Of a stretch of DNA of 64,000 bases, positions 60,882-64,000 are shown one piece after another (within the stretch, counting starts at the first letter, position 1; each line of letters begins with the position of its first letter). Location: the NCBI RefSeq assembly GCF_008281175.1, contig NZ_CP036524.1:806001-870000 (forward strand), given 5' to 3'. This DNA comes from [Clostridium] hylemonae DSM 15053. GTDB lineage: Bacteria; Bacillota; Clostridia; Lachnospirales; Lachnospiraceae. The notes beneath the pieces are model-generated. The model was not told the DNA's origin and made no database searches. It saw only the letters and a program-made list of their open reading frames with translations. A program made the position numbers and the translations under genes.

Positions 60882-61607
60882 ATGAGTTTAACGGTTGTTA
60901 AAGGTTTACAATCTGAAATATTCGTTCCTATTACTCCGCCATCAGTATGGACTCCTGTAACAAAAGAGCTGAAAGACATGTCTATCGCTCTTGCAACAGC
61001 TGCTGGTGTTCATAAAAAGGATCAGGAAAGATTCAATCTTGCCGGAGACTTTACATGGAGAAAAATAGAGAACACTACACCATCTAGTGAATTGATGGTA
61101 TCCCACGGCGGATATGACAACAGTGATGTTAACAAAGACATCAACTGCATGTTCCCGATCGACAGAATTCATGAATTAGCTGCTGAAGGATTTATCAGAG
61201 CTTGTGCTCCGGTACATGCAGGATTCATGGGCGGCGGCGGAAACCAGGAGAAATTCAAAGGTGAAACTGGTCCGGCTATCGCACAGATGTTCAAAGAAGA
61301 GGATGTAGACGCAGTAGTCCTCACCGCTGGCTGAGGTACCTGCCACCGCTCTGCAGTATTGGTGCAGAGAGCGATTGAAGAAGCTGGAATTCCTACAATT
61401 ATTATTGCAGCTCTTCCACCAGTTGTACGTCAGACTGGTACTCCTCGTGCAGTTGCTCCATTGGTACCTATGGGTGCTAATGCCGGAGGACCGCACAACG
61501 TTGAACAGCAGACACAGATCGTTAGGGCAACTCTGGAGCAGTTAGTTGAGATCCAGACACCAGGAAAGATTGTTCCGTTGCCATTCGAATATGTAGCTAA
61601 GATTTAG
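60882..61607 (+). CDS. prdB: D-proline reductase selenoprotein subunit PrdB
   Basis: The catalytic 26-kDa subunit. The frame is interrupted by TGA at 61332-61334, read as Sec151 in VVLTAG-Sec-GTCHRSAV; reading on gives 241 residues to TAG 61605-61607. The Sec-x-x-Cys arrangement, the size and the position after prdA match known PrdB. The downstream frame has no start codon or RBS of its own near the TGA. AAGGAGG precedes ATG 60882. A hairpin suited to SelB follows the UGA. A terminator follows at 61629. Confidence 0.96.
61332..61369 (+). promoter_or_regulatory. SECIS hairpin of prdB
   Basis: Fourteen bases after the UGA, CTCTGCA 61349-61355 pairs perfectly with TGCAGAG 61363-61369 around a seven-base loop GTATTGG. 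Distance and shape are right for a bacterial SECIS in the coding sequence. Confidence 0.75.
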
Positions 61608-61628
61608 TGAACGCAGGTTCGGATCGAA

Positions 61629-61657
61629 GGGCAGATGTTTTGCATCTGCCCTTTTTT
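61629..61657 (+). terminator. Terminator after prdB
   Basis: GGGCAGATG 61629-61637 pairs with CATCTGCCC 61643-61651, followed by TTTTTT. prdD and prdE must therefore come from readthrough or an own promoter. Confidence 0.88.
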
Positions 61658-61746
61658 GAAAAGTGATATGACAATATATCGGAAAAGAATCCGGCATATT
61701 GTAAACAAAATGTGATAACAGACGTAAATATCGGAGGTGACTTAAG

Positions 61747-62514
61747 TTGGCTGAAGAAGTAAAAGACCTGAGACGTCTTGTGATCAAGGCATTTCATATG
61801 AATGACGTGGAGTGGGGAGAGCACAATGATATTTCGGTTGACGGTCATATGACAGTCAGTAAAGAAATGATTGATAAACTGACCGCGGAAGAAGAGCATC
61901 TTGAGAAAATTGATATTCAGATCATCAAGCCGGGCGATCATGACCGCTGGACAAATACGATCATGGATATCATACCTATTTCCACAAAAGTGCTCGGAAA
62001 GCTGGGAGAAGGGATCACCCACACTGTAACCGGTGTATATGTCGTGCTTACAGGTGTGGATGTCAATGGAAAACAGTGCCATGAGTTTGGCTCCTCAGAA
62101 GGAAAGCTGAAAGAGCAGCTCTATCTGAACCGTGCAGGGACTCCAGGCGACAATGATTACATAATTTCCTTTGATGTTACACTTGCCGCAGGCATGGGAC
62201 AGGAGAGGCCGGGACCGACCGCCGCCCATCGCGCGTGCGATAAGTTTATACAGACATACCGCGATAAACTGAAAAAGTTCAAGGGCGAGAAGTGTACGGA
62301 ACGCCACGAGTATCACGACGTGGTAAGGCCGGGCAAAAAACGTGTCCTGATCGTAAAGCAGGTTGCCGGACAGGGTGCTATGTACGATACACACTTGTTT
62401 GCGAAAGAACCTTCAGGAGTTGAAGGCGGACGTTCAATCATAGACATGGGTAATATGCCGGTACTTGTTACACCTAACGAGTACAGAGACGGAATTATCC
62501 GGTCCATGCAGTAG
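61747..62514 (+). CDS. prdD: PrdD, PrdA-like protein (N-terminal half)
   Basis: A 255-residue protein that aligns with PrdA from about residue 215 to 416: HEFGSSEGKLKEQLYLNR with GEFGSSEGYLDENIMWNR, and RPGKKRVLIVKQVAGQGAMY with RPGKKKVVIVKEIMGQGAMH. At the PrdA processing cysteine it has Leu240 (NMPVLVTP), so no pyruvoyl group can form by the known route, and the protein ends 15 residues later. It starts with TTG 61747, eight bases after GGAGGTGA. The neighbour prdE carries the rest of the PrdA-like sequence. Role in proline metabolism is accepted by context, not known in detail. Confidence 0.9.
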   Translation: MAEEVKDLRRLVIKAFHMNDVEWGEHNDISVDGHMTVSKEMIDKLTAEEEHLEKIDIQIIKPGDHDRWTNTIMDIIPISTKVLGKLGEGITHTVTGVYVVLTGVDVNGKQCHEFGSSEGKLKEQLYLNRAGTPGDNDYIISFDVTLAAGMGQERPGPTAAHRACDKFIQTYRDKLKKFKGEKCTERHEYHDVVRPGKKRVLIVKQVAGQGAMYDTHLFAKEPSGVEGGRSIIDMGNMPVLVTPNEYRDGIIRSMQ

Positions 62515-62525
62515 GAGGTGTGATC

Positions 62526-62999
62526 ATGGGAATAGGACCATCAACAAAAGAAACATCATTACATCACTTCAGAGACCCGTTGCTGGATGTCGTATCCAAT
62601 GATACCGATCTGGATCTGATGGGGATCATCATCGTGGGAACACCGGATGATAATGAGGATAAGATGCTTGTGGGCACAAGAACTGCCGTGTGGGCAGAAG
62701 CGATGCGCGCAGACGGAGTTATCATATCATCGGACGGATGGGGCAACAGCGATGTCGACTATACAAACACATGCGAGCAGCTTGGAACACGCGGTATCGC
62801 AGTGACAGGACTTAACTTCAGCGGAACGGTAGCCCAGTTTGTCGTAGTGAATGATTATCTGGATGGGATCGTAGATATCAACAAGAGCGCAGACGGGACA
62901 GAGACAAATGTTGTCGGGGAAAACAACATGGTAGAGCTGGACTGTAAAAAAGCGACGGCGCTGCTCAAGCTGAAAATGCGCAAAAATGAATCTAGGTAG
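62526..62999 (+). CDS. prdE: PrdE, PrdA-like protein (C-terminal half)
   Basis: A 157-residue protein matching the PrdA small subunit from about residue 417: GIGPSTKETSLHHFRDPLL with CIGPASKEMSRHYWREPLV, and ADGVIISSDGWGNSDVDYTN with ADGAFVTTEGFGNNHIDFAS. It lacks the processing cysteine region, which ends PrdD. ATG 62526 has GGAGG seven bases upstream and the frame starts 11 bp after the prdD stop. It closes the prd cluster before a strong hairpin. Confidence 0.9.
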   Translation: MGIGPSTKETSLHHFRDPLLDVVSNDTDLDLMGIIIVGTPDDNEDKMLVGTRTAVWAEAMRADGVIISSDGWGNSDVDYTNTCEQLGTRGIAVTGLNFSGTVAQFVVVNDYLDGIVDINKSADGTETNVVGENNMVELDCKKATALLKLKMRKNESR

Positions 63000-63038
63000 A
63001 CGCTTCGTGAAAATAGTCAGTCAGGAAGCTGTAACAAT

Positions 63039-63084
63039 AGAAAGAGCGGGAATCAGATCTCATTGTCTGATTCCCGCTCTTTCT
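63039..63084. terminator. 19-bp terminator hairpin after prdE
   Basis: The arms 63039-63057 and 63066-63084 are perfectly complementary (core AAGAGCGGGAATCAGA) with an eight-base loop. It lies between prdE and a convergent small gene and can serve both. Confidence 0.82.
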
Positions 63085-63142
63085 GCAATAACACCTTTTA
63101 AGTCTGCCTATATCAAGATTCTAACGATCTCGACGTCAGATA

Positions 63143-63298
63143 CTAATAACGCAGCTGGATCCCCTGCTCTTCGATCCAGTCCTCAAGATCATCCTGCGCG
63201 TCGGCAGCCCAGGTGCCGGACAGTTTTTCGTCATTGTCTGCAGCAGTGGCGTCAGTTTCTCCGGCCGCCGCCGCCTTTTTCTTTTTTTCATCTTCCAT
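63143..63298 (-). CDS. Small acidic 51-residue protein, unknown
   Basis: A 51-residue ORF with an excellent ribosome site (AGGAGGAGACACT before ATG 63298). The N-terminus is Lys/Ala-rich (MEDEKKKKAAAAGETDATAA); the C-terminal half is acidic and Trp-containing (KLSGTWAADAQDDLEDWIEE) and ends GIQLRY. I recognise no family. It faces the prd cluster and ends 58 bp before the shared hairpin, so it is probably a real single gene that automated calls might miss. Confidence 0.65.
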   Translation of the reverse strand: MEDEKKKKAAAAGETDATAADNDEKLSGTWAADAQDDLEDWIEEQGIQLRY

Positions 63299-63389
63299 AG
63301 TGTCTCCTCCTTTTTATAGTCAAGTTGTGTTAATAATAATTCCGCAATTTGTATAGTTATGCAATCGCTTCTTAACTGTAATTCTCAGT

Positions 63390-63682
63390 AAAGAAAAGGC
63401 ACGACATACGGTATGTCGTGCCCTTTCTTTTTGGTATGTCATTGAGAGGTTTTTCCTCGTTGCATTGCAGTTTTGTTTATATACAAAGCTGGGGAATGCT
63501 CCTACTAAAGAGGATGTATATATCAATTGGAGTCCGCTGCTGCAGGACCATTCTTGGGGGAAATGGTCGGCAGCAGTTTAACTGCAATTACAACCATATT
63601 GGTTTTAACTTACCTGTACTTTTTAAAAAATAGGCAGTCCCCTTGCCGAGGTAACCGCCATTGGTCGTCGTACATTTAAGTT
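63390..63682 (-). ncRNA. Candidate structured RNA of about 290 nt
   Basis: On the minus strand a near-consensus promoter (TTGACA 63717-63712, 17 bp, TATATT 63694-63689) should start an RNA near 63682. About 260 nt later comes an intrinsic terminator: GGCACGACATAC / GTATGTCGTGCC (63422-63398) followed by TTTTCTTT. In between are a long hairpin (63537-63576: CTGCTGC/GCAGCAG and GACCAT/ATGGTC) and a smaller AACCA/TGGTT hairpin. Only a 21-codon ORF starts near its 5' end, without an RBS. It is antisense to the small ORF at 63563-63679. Confidence 0.55.
63563..63679 (+). CDS. Possible small membrane peptide opposite the RNA
   Basis: A 38-codon frame: one hydrophobic stretch [18 protein letters not shown] (4-21) followed by a basic tail [13 protein letters not shown]. 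This is the layout of type I toxin peptides, and the candidate RNA covers the whole frame in antisense. The GGGGG before ATG 63563 is only two bases away, so translation is doubtful; TTG 63554 is an alternative start. Low confidence. Confidence 0.25.
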   Translation: MVGSSLTAITTILVLTYLYFLKNRQSPCRGNRHWSSYI

Positions 63683-63856
63683 GCTATAAATATATCATTT
63701 ATAAATTTAAGTGTCAATACAAGTAAATCAAAAAATTTATTTTTATGCAATTTAACAATTATAAACCGTTTTTGAAACAAAATTTAATGCACTTTACCGT
63801 GCTAAAAGAGTAAAGAAAAGACTTATGGAAGATTCTCTTACTTTGTCAAGTGACTC

Positions 63857-63885
63857 TTGTGGTTGCGTGTGAAATATAATATAAT
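63857..63885 (+). promoter_or_regulatory. Promoter of the last gene
   Basis: TTGTGG 63857-63862 and TATAAT 63880-63885 with a 17-bp spacer, 36 bp before ATG 63922. Confidence 0.7.
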
Positions 63886-63921
63886 GAAAAAGGACAATAA
63901 CAAACCGGAGGGAGAAAGAAT

Positions 63922-64000
63922 ATGACACCTATATATAAAGTGGCAACGAAACATACAGAGGAGGTGCTGAAAGATTTCATAAAGTTTTCTTATAAAGTGA
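63922..64000 (+). CDS. N-terminal start of a truncated protein (unknown)
   Basis: ATG 63922 follows a GGAGGGA ribosome site and a good promoter, and opens a frame (MTPIYKVATKHTEEVLKDFI) that runs off the right edge after 26 codons. Too little is present to name a family. Confidence 0.7.
   Translation, partial: MTPIYKVATKHTEEVLKDFIKFSYKV

Noticed and set aside
61359-61607. Separate 82-residue gene after the PrdB stop
   Set aside because: It is the C-terminal third of PrdB in the same frame beyond the Sec UGA; no RBS or independent start is visible.
63418-63633. 71-codon frame in the region after the prd cluster
   Set aside because: There is no RBS, the composition is Cys/Phe-rich without a domain, and it runs across terminator and hairpin sequences.
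1-64000. CRISPR array, prophage, insertion sequence or integrase
   Set aside because: I saw no regular spaced repeats, transposase, integrase or phage structural genes anywhere in the window.

Overview
The window reads as chromosomal DNA of a spore-forming Clostridia member, most likely a Lachnospiraceae gut bacterium. Evidence: a CotJ spore-coat pair and a YtaF-like sporulation protein, a Bce-type peptide-sensing module, a yjdF-type riboswitch, and a full Stickland D-proline reductase locus with its own selenocysteine machinery. Genus-level placement is inference. I see no rRNA, phage, transposase or CRISPR array.

Region 1-32 kb is housekeeping and accessory material in short operons: galactose mutarotase and a ROK regulator; an orphan NisI/SpaI-type immunity lipoprotein; riboswitch-yjdF; TfoX/GyrI-like genes; an EAL-domain protein; a large fusion of an EndoQ-like nuclease to a UvrD helicase; a MerR/TipAS regulator with a 19-bp-spacer promoter; yaaA and ogg; an XRE/RCC1-like membrane locus with a probable frameshift; macro domain plus nth; a MATE pump; a FliB-like protein; and a BceAB-type ABC transporter with its two-component system. 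Region 32-45 kb holds cotJA-cotJB (fused) and cotJC, a multi-hairpin intergenic element, ytaF, an M23 peptidase, a GGDEF-EAL protein, a P-type ATPase and assorted hydrolases.

From 45.8 kb to 63 kb the window is a selenium island. yedF, selD (itself a selenoprotein, UGA codon 16), selA, selB and a LysR regulator run in one direction. They are followed by a cysteine desulfurase/selenocysteine lyase-like enzyme, a YedE-type putative selenium transporter, a TusA-like protein and a DUF3343 protein. A frameshifted TetR gene and the proline racemase prdF lie on the opposite strand. Then come the selenocysteine tRNA (selC), prdC, prdA, a small conserved gene, prdB (in-frame UGA at codon 151), prdD and prdE. 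The logic is self-contained: take up and hand over selenium, make selenophosphate, charge and decode Sec, and use Sec in PrdB, with PrdF supplying D-proline and PrdC supplying electrons.

The most notable observations are: PrdD plus PrdE are a split, cysteine-less copy of PrdA, with the gene break about 15 residues past the PrdA processing site; recoding hairpins sit next to both UGA codons; two genes are broken in short A runs; and a 290-nt minus-strand RNA candidate with its own promoter and terminator lies after the prd genes, antisense to a tiny membrane-peptide ORF.
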